Assembly: GCF_024713975.1 (NCBI RefSeq) | Contig: NC_091096.1 | Location: forward strand, 24,763,458 to 24,827,457 | Length of the DNA stretch: 64,000 nucleotides | Direction: 5' to 3' | Source of the DNA: Paralichthys olivaceus | Lineage: Eukaryota; Chordata; Actinopteri; Pleuronectiformes; Paralichthyidae | Shown here: in pieces, positions 1 through 12,600 of the stretch | Numbering within the stretch: position 1 is the stretch's first letter | How the letters are laid out: every line of letters starts with the position of its first letter | The notes under the pieces: model-generated | Told to the model about the DNA's origin: nothing | The model's database searches: none | The model's input: the letters and a program-made list of their open reading frames with translations, nothing else | Made by a program: the position numbers and the translations under genes

Positions 1-177
1 CCTGTTATGACTGGATGTTATTCCATGTTTGACCGCTAGGCGGCAATACTGGTTTAGGCAATTTACCGTTCAATTAAGAGCGTAGAGCAAGACTGCACAT
101 GAATGTGACATGTATGTTGTTGAGAACAGGAGTTATTAAACTAAGTGACTTGATAACAACACGGCCTCATCCTTCAA

Positions 178-180
<3 letters not shown>

Positions 181-254
<74 letters not shown>
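181..254. repeat. (AC)n microsatellite
   Basis: Uninterrupted AC dinucleotide repeat of about 74 bp. The apparent His/Thr and Cys/Val open reading frames across it are translations of the repeat. Confidence 0.98.
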
Positions 255-258
<4 letters not shown>

Positions 259-1888
259 TGTCAGCCTCCCCTTGCCTCTTAACCACTGTGGCCATGATTG
301 GTGATTGTGCCCAGCCTTGCACTCTGCAGCTACAGGAATAAGGGAGACACCCGAATGGACACTGGGGAGAGAGAGCAGAGAGCAAACACAACCCAGCATG
401 TAACAATAACGACTTGTGACCTGTTCACCGTGGGTGATGCAGAGAAGCTCAGCAAAAACACTGTACACAATGAACATTATACCCGTTTTACACACACTTT
501 TCTTTAGTTTAAATTCTTATTGTTCTTTATGGTATTCTACATACTTTCATTTAGTATCGAACTTGTTTAAAAACCTCATTGTGTATTTGTATACTGATAT
601 CTGTATACAGTAGGAATGAAAATCGGCCTTCATACAGCTGTGGATATATTACATTTTTACACATTAATGGAATGGAAACACAGATGAAATTATAGTCAGC
701 TCTACTCTTGCCCAAATGATAGTTTTACTGTAATAACATTGACTTATACACATTCACACAATCAATGATTCTCACCAGCTGTTCTTCCTGCATTTAGCAG
801 CTGCAACTGTGTTTCTTTTAGTCTGGATGATGTTTGTACGCCTCATATTTTTTTGATATAATACTTTGATCCCTGTTGTGAAACATGCGGCTCTGCTGCC
901 GGTAAACTTGTCAATGTCTGCGATTCGTCATAAACAGTAAACAACGCTCTTTTTGTGCGTGTGCCAAAGTCCAGACTTAAACCAGATAAAAGATATAATG
1001 AAATAAAAAGCACCAGCTCATTAACACTCGAAGAAAGTCTCATGTTTTAATGCGTTTGCTGCTGGGGTTGTATTCCCTTCTTTTCACTTCAAATAAAAAA
1101 ATCAACAAAACAAAACATGGAATTAGGCCATGAGTGGCAAAATGTTTGCATACAACTGTACATCACATTGACATATTCTTTATTCTGTTTGAATAGTGAT
1201 GAGGCACAGTGTGGCATTTCCTACAAGTCAATATCATACATCAATCAGCTTCAAACGTTTCCCAGTTTGAGCTACAGGAGGCGAGAAACACATGAAGCAG
1301 ATGTGGATGAACTGCGAAGCCCTTTAGTTAAGTTCACCAGCTGTGAATAAATCTGAAATCCCAACAAACATTACATTTCACAAGACACAGCACGGATAAT
1401 CATCAGTGGTGCTCGGCTGCAGCTGTGAGCACAAATGTGCACATAGGGCCGAACAAATGTAGCAGCTCTATTTAAGTCCACAGTCCACAGAATGAAAAAA
1501 GACACAATCAACAACATAAGCTGCAACCTATCACTCAGACTGCAGAGGTTTTAAAACTGTCCCAACATACAGTACAACTTTTTTCTTCAATTATTACACT
1601 GTGTGTATATTATGTAGATATGCGTACCTTTCTCACATGTCACCAAACTCAGGCACGCTGCCAAAAGTCCCATCACACATTCACTCATATGCTGTATATA
1701 TTGATGATGAAATTATTTATATTTTTTAAAATGCTGGTCTGCTATGCAAACGAGTGTCATATTATCTTATGAAACATCTCTTGTACAGAAAGGTTTAAGT
1801 ATATGTTGAGAGTATAAGAAGCTTACCAGATGTGTTTGGCTAAAGACACTGACCTCATTTGGTGAATGGGCTAGCAAAGTAATGCCAC

Positions 1889-2075
1889 GGTCACACATAC
1901 GCCAATGTAGCAGTGGAGAACCTCCGCCATTCATTTCCAACCTGTGTGAACGAGGTGGCGGATAAAACATTCACCTTCAAGGCCAAGGCAAATAGCAGTG
2001 CGGCTTCACATGGAGTTCAACTTTGGTGAACTTTGACCCGTGATATTCACTTTGCATTGGCATTTGTGTGACTGG
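1889..2075. mobile_element. candidate short non-autonomous DNA transposon (MITE-like)
   Basis: The left end GGTCACACATACGCCAATG (1889-1907) and the right end CATTGGCATTTGTGTGACTG (2055-2074) are imperfect inverted repeats of about 20 bp enclosing roughly 150 bp with no coding potential. The size and arrangement fit a miniature inverted-repeat element. No clear target duplication was seen. Confidence 0.5.
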
Positions 2076-4639
2076 GATCATTCCCCTCGATTTCATAACA
2101 TCAATTGGTCTAGCAGGCTTAAAGCAGCAAATTGAGAATACAAGGTTTAGGTTTAAACACACAGGATAGCACATCTACAACTTGGAACAGGGACTGAAAC
2201 ATGGCCCATTAAGACGTCATGTTAACCATGTTGGTCACTGCTCTGCTCTGCAAGGATTCTGATTTTATGACCATGACATCATTTGATAAAATCACCAGAT
2301 ACATAAGATAAAGAAATCTAAAGACAATGGCTGTGATTTTAATTATATTTACATTAAAATATCACCCAAAGCGAAAATTTAAAAATCATCTGTCAGCTAT
2401 GTGTCTGCAGAGGGAAAGCCTGACCTCTCACTTGTGGGGCAAAACTGCTGGCACTTTATACGGAAAGTAGCTTAAGTTGGACTAAACAGTTGCTAGATAT
2501 GTGTCATTAGATGATTTTTGTGTAGAGGTGCTAAAGGGATCTGAAAAGTCAGTAAATCTAACAACATTGGTGCTTAAAGGTTTTCTTTCCCATATTTAAG
2601 AGTCTGGTCATTCAGTTTGAGAGCTGGACTTGTTGATACCCCATTCAGATTTTGCAACGCTCTCATTCAAAACCCTGTGCTCGCTACCCTGCTTGTGCTT
2701 GGATTTCCTCCACTCAAGCTTCAGCTTTTTCCCTCATGCTTAAGCTGCTTCTGTGCACGTGTTAAACGTCTGCTCTCGGATTTCTCCTCTATCCTTGGAT
2801 GTTTTGTTTTTTTACAAATCTGTCAAAATTCCAAAACCAATAGAATGCCAAGTGTAGTGGTAAATATTGGTGAGATTGTCCCACCCTGACCCAAGCAGGC
2901 TATATTTGAGTGTAGGGTTTTGAGTGATTGAAAAATCAATGAGTCCTGCCCTCAAATGGAAAGACCACGCTCTCGAATAAAGATAATTCGACCAATGGTG
3001 TTACCTTCATCACTTTGTCAGTCAGTCACAGACATAATCATTTCTAAGGCTGGCCCCGCTGCTGCGGTCAAGCCAAAAAGGTCCAGGCACTTTTTCTGTT
3101 AAAAAGGTATATCAGTTCAGAGCTGTAAGAAAAGCCCAGAACAGGAACATATCACAAGAATATCAACCATTTCCTCTTTTAAAGTCCATCTTGAGTCCTT
3201 CACATCTCAACTCTAGCCTCCACACGTGTCCAAGCTCCAACAAAGGCTAAACCCATATGGAAATATAACTTGTGTGCTCACACTGCAATTAAAGTAAATT
3301 TGGTCAAGTTGGAAACAGAGCCTATATTAATACATTCTACAGAGCTGATCATGATTATCAAGGCAAACCCACGAGACCCTGATGCTCACATTATCTAACA
3401 AGGATATCTCCACAAAAAAGAAACATAAATAATAAATGTATGTTAAATACATGTTCTAACGTGATATTATACCAATAAATAGGTGCTATATGTAAGTCCA
3501 AATAGCTCACAGCCTTGGACAGATACATGTGTGATATGCCCTTAGGAGCGAGACATGGCTAACATCTGTCAACAATGCAGCCACATTTATACTCATTCCG
3601 TGTATCTTTGTAGTTGTGTCATGTCTCTTTGTTTCCAGCAATTTGTAGTTATTTTCTTTGTATCACTTTGCATTATTTGTGTTTATTTTGCATCTCTTTT
3701 ACTTTATGTACACCTGGTATCACAATGCATCTATATGCAGTCTGTATCCAGATATGATTTTGACCTGATTACATTGCTACCTGGCATTAACATGTGTCTC
3801 CAGTGTCCACATTGAGATCTAATTAGGATCCAATCCCTCTGTGCAGCTCATGTCACATCCTTGTCTCATTTATACAGGTCATCAGGTGACAGTTGGATTC
3901 TGGATGGGCATGTGCCACCTCTGGCCACTCCTCTGGTTCTGTGTTTACAAAGGATAACTAAATACCAGGCCAAAGCCTGTACTGATCAAGTATCACTCCT
4001 TGGAATTAAATGTTTGACATATTGAAAATACTATGATGTGAAGTTTTTCTCACACTTTACAGCTGAGATATTAAAAAATGGAAACTTAGATATCTTTCGG
4101 TTTCATTGTAAGCTTGGTTGTCTGAGTGAGGACATTATCTCTCCAACTCGCACATATGGAAAATGTAACAGAGTTGAGAGATGGTCTCGATATGAACTAG
4201 AAACACAAAAAGAGCAGCACCACTTTTTCTATGGAGACTGAATGTAATGGGCAAATATAAGAAACTGAGCTATCAACCGTCCCACATTAAAGTGGGCACA
4301 AATATATGTGCAGTTCAGTTATTACTTGAAGAAGTTTGAAGAAGTAAATTAAGATAACATCACAAAATGAGATAAACATTCATGTTGGTAAATATGATTA
4401 TATTCATTATTCTATTTTGGTCATTTCAGTATTTGTACATGCATGTTATAAAATTTACAAATAGAAATTGTGTGCAAATATATGTTTTATTCATAATAAA
4501 ATATGTTATATTTCCATTTGGGAAAATCCGCTTGACCACCTTTGCAGTTTAAGTTTTTTTTAGACGAACAACCCATAACCATAACCATAAGCTACCAAGA
4601 ATCAGTAACAAATCCAACATGAAAATAAAACTGCAAATC

Positions 4640-4905
4640 AAAGCAAATGAATGGAACACACACACATGCACACGCACTTTTGTGAGGATTCACTGACATA
4701 ATGCATTCCCTCTTTGCCCCTTACCCTAAACATCACAACTAAATACTAAACTCCAACCCCAACCAAATTCTAACGCCACCTTAAAAACAAGCTTTAAACC
4801 TCAAACAGCCCCTTGAAGGTGTGAGGACTGGCCCCAGAAATGTCCCCACACTGTAGGGTCTTTAACTCAAACTGCTCCCCACAAAGATAAGCATACAAGG
4901 GGTGG
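4640..4905. repeat. interspersed fish repeat with degenerate CCCTAA-like motifs
   Basis: The segment begins with a short CA-rich run and TTTTGTGAGGATTCACTGACA. It then has a string of CCTTACCCTAAACATCAC / CTAAACTCCAACCCC-type motifs and ends CCAGAAATGTCCCCACA...CCCCACAAAG. I recognise this layout as a common vertebrate/teleost interspersed repeat; the class is not known to me. The telomere-like motifs are degenerate and not a telomeric array. Confidence 0.5.
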
Positions 4906-6619
4906 GCTCACCTGGCAGAGCTGCTGCCCCATGAGGCTGTACGCCTCATAAGCAAACAAGCACACAGAAAACCACCTATAACATTCGCAACCGAAATACT
5001 GCACTCAGAATTCATGGAATTCAAACAATGTCCACTATCACAAATGATTACCAAACAATAAAGGACATGAGTGTTGGAGGCAACTTAACAAACCATAAAC
5101 AAGTTAAAAAATTCCAACTGCACTACAAATCGTGTGCAAAGCCGAAGTGATACACTGAAGGCTACATGGGCGTCACGCTGGAACCCTACATTTCTAAATG
5201 CAAAAAAACACAGGTCACAAAAATGATCAGTTAATCAAATGTCAGTACACGCCAGCAGCTAAAACAAGCACAAGACCAGCTTGATCTATCGCTGTGCTTG
5301 TTATCTACAAAGCTAGTACTTTCATGGCTCATTGTTTTCAGTTTTTAATTTAAAAAAATGGAAATGTATTGGTGTTTGAAATTTCAAACGTTCAAACTAC
5401 AATAGAAAACCCAGGTGAAGATCAGGAAACAGATATACACTTTGCTTCAAAAGCAATTCGTAGTTTGACAGATAGCTGCACTACCAATATTCTTATATTA
5501 ACAATGGGTCAAATAACTGCATTGTACTGAAAGAGATGTCACTCATAGTGTCACACTTAGAAAGAGTTATAGTGTCCACTCATTTTAACATCTTTTGTTT
5601 ATACAACCCAAAATGTTACTATTTTGATTCGGTCTCACCACCATCCACCTCGTACCTAGCATCACCAGGCAGCTGTTTTCATTCAAAATAAAAGCTTTGA
5701 AAAACCCATTGTACACTACCGGTCCAGCACTAAACAGCAGACAAAGCTAGCAAATAGCTGGTGAACATAGCAGTAAGCAAGCTAAAGACCCATACATTAT
5801 TCTCAGTAGTTGGTGGAGATCGAAAGTTAATATTGGACTTTAATTTCTCTAGTTGCCAGAGCAGCAACTCCTGTTGAATGCTGATGTTTGCTGGATGTGT
5901 ACATAAGAAACAATTTGCCAACAAGTTCACTTTTCAACTTTTCAAGGCAATAGTTTTCAAATGTGCAATCTTTAGAATTTAACGCTAACTATTATGTAGG
6001 ATTCAAGATTTGGTACTGATGCTAGCTATAGTGGACCTAGTTGTTTTCGAGCCTTCACAAGCAGCAAAATGACTTAAGAACCAACATTTGAAGTTGAATG
6101 GACATAAAATCTATGTTAAATCACTTTAAACCTCTTGGTAAAATCAGGTGATTTTTCAGTGTAACAGCTGAACATGGAGAACCTCATCTATGGTGCAAAA
6201 AGCCATAGAGATTACAGACAATTCACAATGTGTTCTACTTATTTTACAAGTGTAGTGTTTTTCCTAGGTCTTGGAATGTATGTCTTAGTTCAAATAATGT
6301 GTGTCTTCTGCAGGGTGAGAACACATTTTACCAGCATCTTGTGAGTATATATACGGCAATTTACTGAACTGCTCCAGTCACTGCTTTAGGTAATCGATGT
6401 TTTTGTAAAATATAAACTTAGTTTGATTGGTAGAACAGTGATCTAGATGAGATTTGTCTGCTCTGTTTTCACATATTGCCCCAAAATCCATACCAAAACC
6501 ACAAAGAACTCGACAGAACCTCACAGAGAAATGCCTGAAACGGATGATACAAAAGCAGGTTATTAAAACAGGTTAGTAGCAACAAAAGGCAGGGTTGGAT
6601 TTATGCCGTTATCTTTTGC

Positions 6620-9600
6620 CTAGAGTCCTGTGAGATCAACAATGGCCTTGATGAAGATGGTGTCATCGCGTATGTAGGAGTTTTTAGAGTCCAGTTTGGA
6701 GAGCGAACAGAAGAGCGGACAGCCGCTGGCGATGTTCATATCACTGACGGGCCTCTGGAAGGACGAGGAGGAGATGTCGGGCCGGAAGGCATCAATTATG
6801 TGCTCTCTGTTGTTCTGGTCAAGCAGCATTAGGGTGACCTGGGCACAGATTATGGCTGTAATTAATGATTATTGTCATAATTGATTCATCTTTGGATTCT
6901 TTTCTTGATAAATTGATTAGTTGTTTGATCCATAAATATCACAAAATGGTAATAAAAATAAAAAATGTGAGTCTGTGTCTCCTGAACCCCCAGGTGGCCT
7001 CCTCGAATCTCTTGTTTTGACCACAAACTAAAGATATTTACTTTACTGTCATTGGAGTCAGACAACAGATAATATTCACATTTAAAAAGCTGAAAATCTT
7101 TTTCATTTTGAATAAATAAAAAATAAAACACTATAATATACACTATAATTCAATTATGAAATTAGTTGGCGATCAATTTAGCGGTCAATGAATCGATTCA
7201 TTGTTGTTGTACAACCTGCTCTGACAAACAAAATGGAACTAGCTCATTTTTTACTATTGACTAAATTAAGGGACTTTGTTGTGTTGGGACACATTATTGT
7301 AGACAAAAGCAGCTTTGGCATGATGACAGTGTATTAATAACAGATCATAGAAAAGATAAATCAAATAACTGATAATATTGGTTTGCAACCCACTATGAAG
7401 TTCAACTGAAACACAAAATAACATCATGACGCATTTGGATTTTAAGTCTTTTAAAAAGAAAAGTGGCTGAAAGAAAAGTGGGCAACAATAATAATCTATA
7501 TGTCCAATGTGTTCTGCACACTTCTTTACCTTCTTCTTGAGGATTAGTCTCGATGATAAGATAACAATCTCACAGTTTCTTGACACGTAAAAAGACTTTT
7601 TTATTTCTCTGCTGCTGGAAGTGAGTTCTTGTCAGCAGTGGCTGGTGGTGAGGATCTTGCCTAGAGCTTCAGTCATCATTGTGTTTAAAAGACAACAGGT
7701 TATAATGTTCCCTCTGAGCAGTGCTACTTCTTCAGGAAAAGACTGGAGACTACAGTGACTCACCACTGGCAGGAGCTGTGAGCATGCTAACTTCAGTAGA
7801 AGAAAAGAATAGATGATAGAAAGAGAAAAACATTAGACTTGCTGTCCTCTGCTGAAGACAGTGCTCGAAGGTTGATGCTGAACCTGCAACATTTCTTCTA
7901 AACTGGTAAGTAAAGAGCGAGCCTAGAATCAGAATCAGTTCTTTTAACTTAATTTAAATTTAACTTAATTACTTACTTTATTTATCACATGCAGAAAATG
8001 GCTTAAATTCGCTGCCAACTTAAAAATTGGTATTGGGATTTTGAGGCTACATCCATACTGTGACATTTTCGTTTAAAAAAGCATCAACTCTTCTGCGGAT
8101 ACGCCTGGCGTCCACACTACTCTGCAGTTTTGAAAATCCTGCAGGCCCCGTTTAAGTTTGAAAACTCCGGGGCAGAGTTTTATTCTGGACGGGCAGAAAC
8201 TGAGATGTTTGGAAACAATGATGTAAATGCAACATGGATCATCAATTTCAATAGTTGCTGACAGCTTCTGTATTTTACAATGTTACAATTACTTACATAT
8301 GTAGTAGACAAGCTATTACCCGAGCAATCTGCAACTGACAACCAAATGGTTCCCAGCATGTGAACACCCAGTGTACTTGAGTGGTCATGTGATATGATTC
8401 TTTTAGCCGTGTAAGTATGAACAGAGATTGTTTTTAGATGAAAATGTAGTATTATGGATGTAGCCTGAGTTTCAGCATGCAAAATGATCTATGTGTCCGG
8501 TTCAACAGTAGAGGGCTGTGGGTTTTTTTTGTGTGACTGAACGTTTTTGTGGGACAATCAAATCAGACAAAAATGTATTTATGGTTTAAAGCCTTTTATA
8601 TCCCTGAAAACATTGTTTCAAATGTTGTTATTATCAACTACTCATCATTAAATGTTAACAATTTAAAAAAAAAACACTTTAGGTATCACTTATTGAGAGT
8701 TTAAAACTCAAACGCAGCTTCAGATTGAACGTTTTTTAATAATTGCCTAATTTATATACATAAAAAGAGAAAAAAAAGGTAACTAAACTCTATTGGTGCA
8801 CAGAAATCCATGACATCACCCCTTTTTCAAACTCAAACGATAGAATTTAGTCAAAAATAGAAAAATACAGAAAATGTAACAACCAAAATTGTCAAACCTG
8901 TGGTAGAAAACTGTGTATTAATCTAATACCTTTGAGGAATGTGTCTCTTTAGGGTGAGCTTTTAACGATATGGCCGGAATGAACAATATTAAACAACTTG
9001 GAATAATAGAATTTGGTCTTGATTCTCTTGAAGCATTAGGTTTATTATTGTATCCATCACAGAATAATTACAGTAGCATGTAGAGTAGCATTATCTGTCT
9101 GATTCTAATGAGTATTACCTTCTGATTAAAAGGCCACTTCAGGAGTGCGTCGCTGTGCCCTCTCATCACCACAAAGAACAGAGACAAGTAGGTCCCTCGG
9201 CCTGTCCCATCACCGTTCAGGTATATCCGCAAGCACATCTTGTAGCCGTATTTGCTGGTATAAAAGGCTGTAAAACACCAATAAAGTGTAATCATGATTG
9301 TTATACAGTGCTAATTAGACAGTTGTCTCATCATTGTCTGGATTATTTCTCATACGTTAGTCATGTGCAGTTGTTACCAGGAGAGAACATTGCAGGGGCA
9401 CGGCCAGCCACGGCATCCTGCCTCTTCTTGGTGAAATCCGAGATCTTCCAGACAAAGATGCCATCATACGTAGCAGCAGACATCTCTCTCATTTTCCCCT
9501 CCATCTCCACGATGGACAGGTCTCTCAGACTCACAGTCCTCTCCAGCTGACGAACCTGCAGCACAGCAGCCCGCGAACAAGGTGGTTTATTTCACTTATC

Positions 9601-12600
9601 GTTACAATTGAGTCGTCACATCATCCATTTTTTATACAGTCATTGACTCTATTTGTAAATAATTTCAAAAGCCCTGTACCAGCATTGGCTGTGACACACA
9701 GCTCACTGATTCAATTATGGCACCCTAGGTGACATAATGACACAATTGTTTTATACCAATAGCACCACAGACCACGACCTACAGGAGCTACACTCAGATA
9801 AACCATCCCCCAGTCCAGTGTGTCAATTGTTTGGGAGGTGAGCTTGTCTTAATTTTGTCTGAGGTGATTCCACAGTGTGACATTTTGCAGCCCAGCTGTG
9901 ATTTTCATCAGAGGTCGTGTGTAATTTTGTCACCTTGTTGTTGAGGATCTCTATCTTGTCCTGGTCCAGGCGGTGTTGCCGATTGTAGGCCTCCATGGTG
10001 GTGCAGGAGCGCTCCATCTCTCGGTTGAGGACGCAGACAATGTTCTCGAACGTGCTCACTTTGAGCTCCAGCTCCTGGCAGCGCCGGCTCAGCTCTGCTA
10101 CCTTGGACTTTTCACTCTGGAGCTGCAGCTCCAGGGCAGCACCCACAGCGCTGGGCAGCGGGGTGAAGGAGGTGGCCAGAGTCGGGGCGCACGCACCCAG
10201 CACGGGAGCTGCTCCACCGCCACCACCCAGCTGGCTCATCTTCTGCTCCAGGTCCCTGAGGGACTGGTGGAGTTCCTGCAGCTTGTGGCTGGCCACATCT
10301 AGGCTCTGGGGTTGCAGGCTCTCAAGGCTCACCTTGATGCCCATGATGAAATGCAGGAGCAGGTTGAGGTGTTCATAGGAACACTGCCGCTCATGGTCAT
10401 GAATCTTCTCTTTCTCCACCTTGGAGCCAAAGACAGATAAAAGCAGAAACACATTAAGAACAAAGAAAGAAAAAATGACATACATACCATCAGACAGCTG
10501 ACATTTGAGTGATGTGAAAATGTGCCACAGCCGAAGAAAACAGTAAAAGCAGACGGCAAAAACTAAAGCTAATAATGGATACATGCACTATACAATATTT
10601 ACACCCTGTACCACCCTGATGAGAAGGATGAAGATTAAAGCCACAAGTACGCCTAATTCAGATCACTACTAATAATGAAACTGACCGGTCATGAGAAGGA
10701 AACAAAGAAAATGTACAAGGCACTGTATATCCCTCTGAGTACAGAAAAGTCATTCATAAAACATGAAAAATATTGTTCAGTCGTAATTTGGTCATACATT
10801 TTTAATTTTGGAATTTAGAGGCTACAGCTGTCTTAGTGGCTATGTCCCTCTGCGATGTAGCAATAGACTTGAACAGAGTAAATCCAGTAGTTTAATAACT
10901 CTGGCTGTATCAACGGTACCACTCCCTTTTCATTACAACAGCGACCTGTATTCCACACATGAAGATCTTGTACAAGTTTATAAGTGTAGATTCTTTTACA
11001 CCATATTCCTTAATCTTGATCCAATAGATATTATTAGTGAACAGGGACATTAATAAATGCTAGGTGCTATAAATTGAATGTAACAGTTCTGCAGCCAATT
11101 CACATTCTGAAGAAGAGACAGGGCGGCAGAGAATACTCTTCTACCAATCAGGGGCTACAATGATACAACAGATGAATGGGGGTTGCTGAGCACTGAACTA
11201 AAACATCACCCAGTAGTTATTACATTAGCCAGCGTTACATATAGCAAATGATGACAAAAATCTCTACTTACAGACGTATCGCAGCCAACAACATGAAATC
11301 TGCATGGAGCTTTAAATTTACTGCAGAACTTAATATGGTCCACATACTGCAAAGCAAAAAAAGAAAGAAGCTAATGATCTATAGAATACGTTGAAGAACT
11401 TGATCCCCAGCTAAATGGTGCATGAGATCAATCGAACAGAATTATGAAAATCCACTTGATTATCTGGGATACCTTTTCTCTGGGGATCTTTTTCTTTGCA
11501 CAACCTTCACAAATCATCGGGTACTTTGGACAGATTTCGTCATGAGCCTAAGAAAATACAAGAGAGTATTTTTTTTTTCACAAACTTATTTCACAGACAT
11601 TAGCTATTTACAGCCTCCTCAGAATTTCATATAAAAAGGTATTTTAAGACAAAGACAAAAGGCAGCAGGGTGGACACGTCTCCTGGGCCAGTGTGAAGTT
11701 GAACATTTTGTAAAAACACTATGTAAATGAAAAACATTAATTCAGTTTAACTTTAAAGATTTTATCAATGACTTTTCTTCAAAGAAGGCCAGAGGAAAGC
11801 TGGTGCTTTGGATCAGATATTTTGCACCGCAGTTTTGTGCGGCCGTATCTGGGTCTATATGACTTCTGATGTTAATTTATGCAAACTCCCATAGATGCAC
11901 ATAGATTGTTGTTGATGGAAGGTATGAGAAATTGCAGTCATTTAACACATTTTCAAATATGCTAGTGGAATGTGCTGTATGGTTGCAGATTGCCCATGGC
12001 ACATGCAGTACACAAGTACTAGTCAGCCATCTAGATTACTGTAACTCATTGTTTTGCAGGGCTGCAGAGGAAATCTATCAAGCCTCTCCAACTTGTACCA
12101 CAGCCAAAGTTCTTCCAAAAACACATCATTCTCCCCTCATTGCGCTGGCTTCCTGTCACTCTCTTCCTGCCACTGTCACAGTGTATTGCTAGTTTTTAAA
12201 TCTCTTAGCAGCATTGCCCCTCTGATATCACTGACCTCCTAATCCTGTACATACCTGCTCTTATTTGAAAAGTGCTATATATATATAAAGTATCTGTACT
12301 TTTATTATTACTATTTGCGTGTTTGGGTAGGGGTCTGTGGCTGCTTGCGTCCAGGACCCAATAATCCCTCTGTGTTTATGTAAAGTTTGTAGCCTCCCTC
12401 CCTCTCTTGTTGTTGTTCCCGCAGCAGCATTTTACTCTCAGTGTAAGTTTCCTGCATCAGTAAAAAGGTGACATGCTTTTAAAACATAGTGTCTGCATAA
12501 TGCTGCTTGTATAGCTTTAATCATATAGACAGAAATAACTACTAGTAAAAAGATGGGCAAATAAAGTAGATTTTCATTCAACTTGACTTTATACTGTGTC

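Larger units (their letters stand above)
1..6619. other. intergenic region and probable traf2 3' UTR, no gene recognised
   Basis: All open frames here are under 100 codons and none resembles a known family or has splice sites flanking conserved peptide. The stretch is AT-rich and includes the CA microsatellite, the small inverted-repeat element near 1.9 kb and the repeat near 4.7 kb listed separately. The part just left of 6620 must contain the traf2 3' UTR (minus strand), but I could not place its poly(A) site with confidence. Confidence 0.6.

Noticed and set aside
99-495. Open frames with long His/Thr and Cys/Val runs
   Set aside because: They are translations of the AC microsatellite; there is no conserved flanking peptide.
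4560-4905. Interstitial telomere repeat
   Set aside because: The CCCTAA-like motifs are scattered and degenerate, with no tandem TTAGGG array.
9973-10378. Plus-strand open frames of 109 and 127 codons
   Set aside because: They are shadows of the long traf2 coiled-coil exon on the minus strand.
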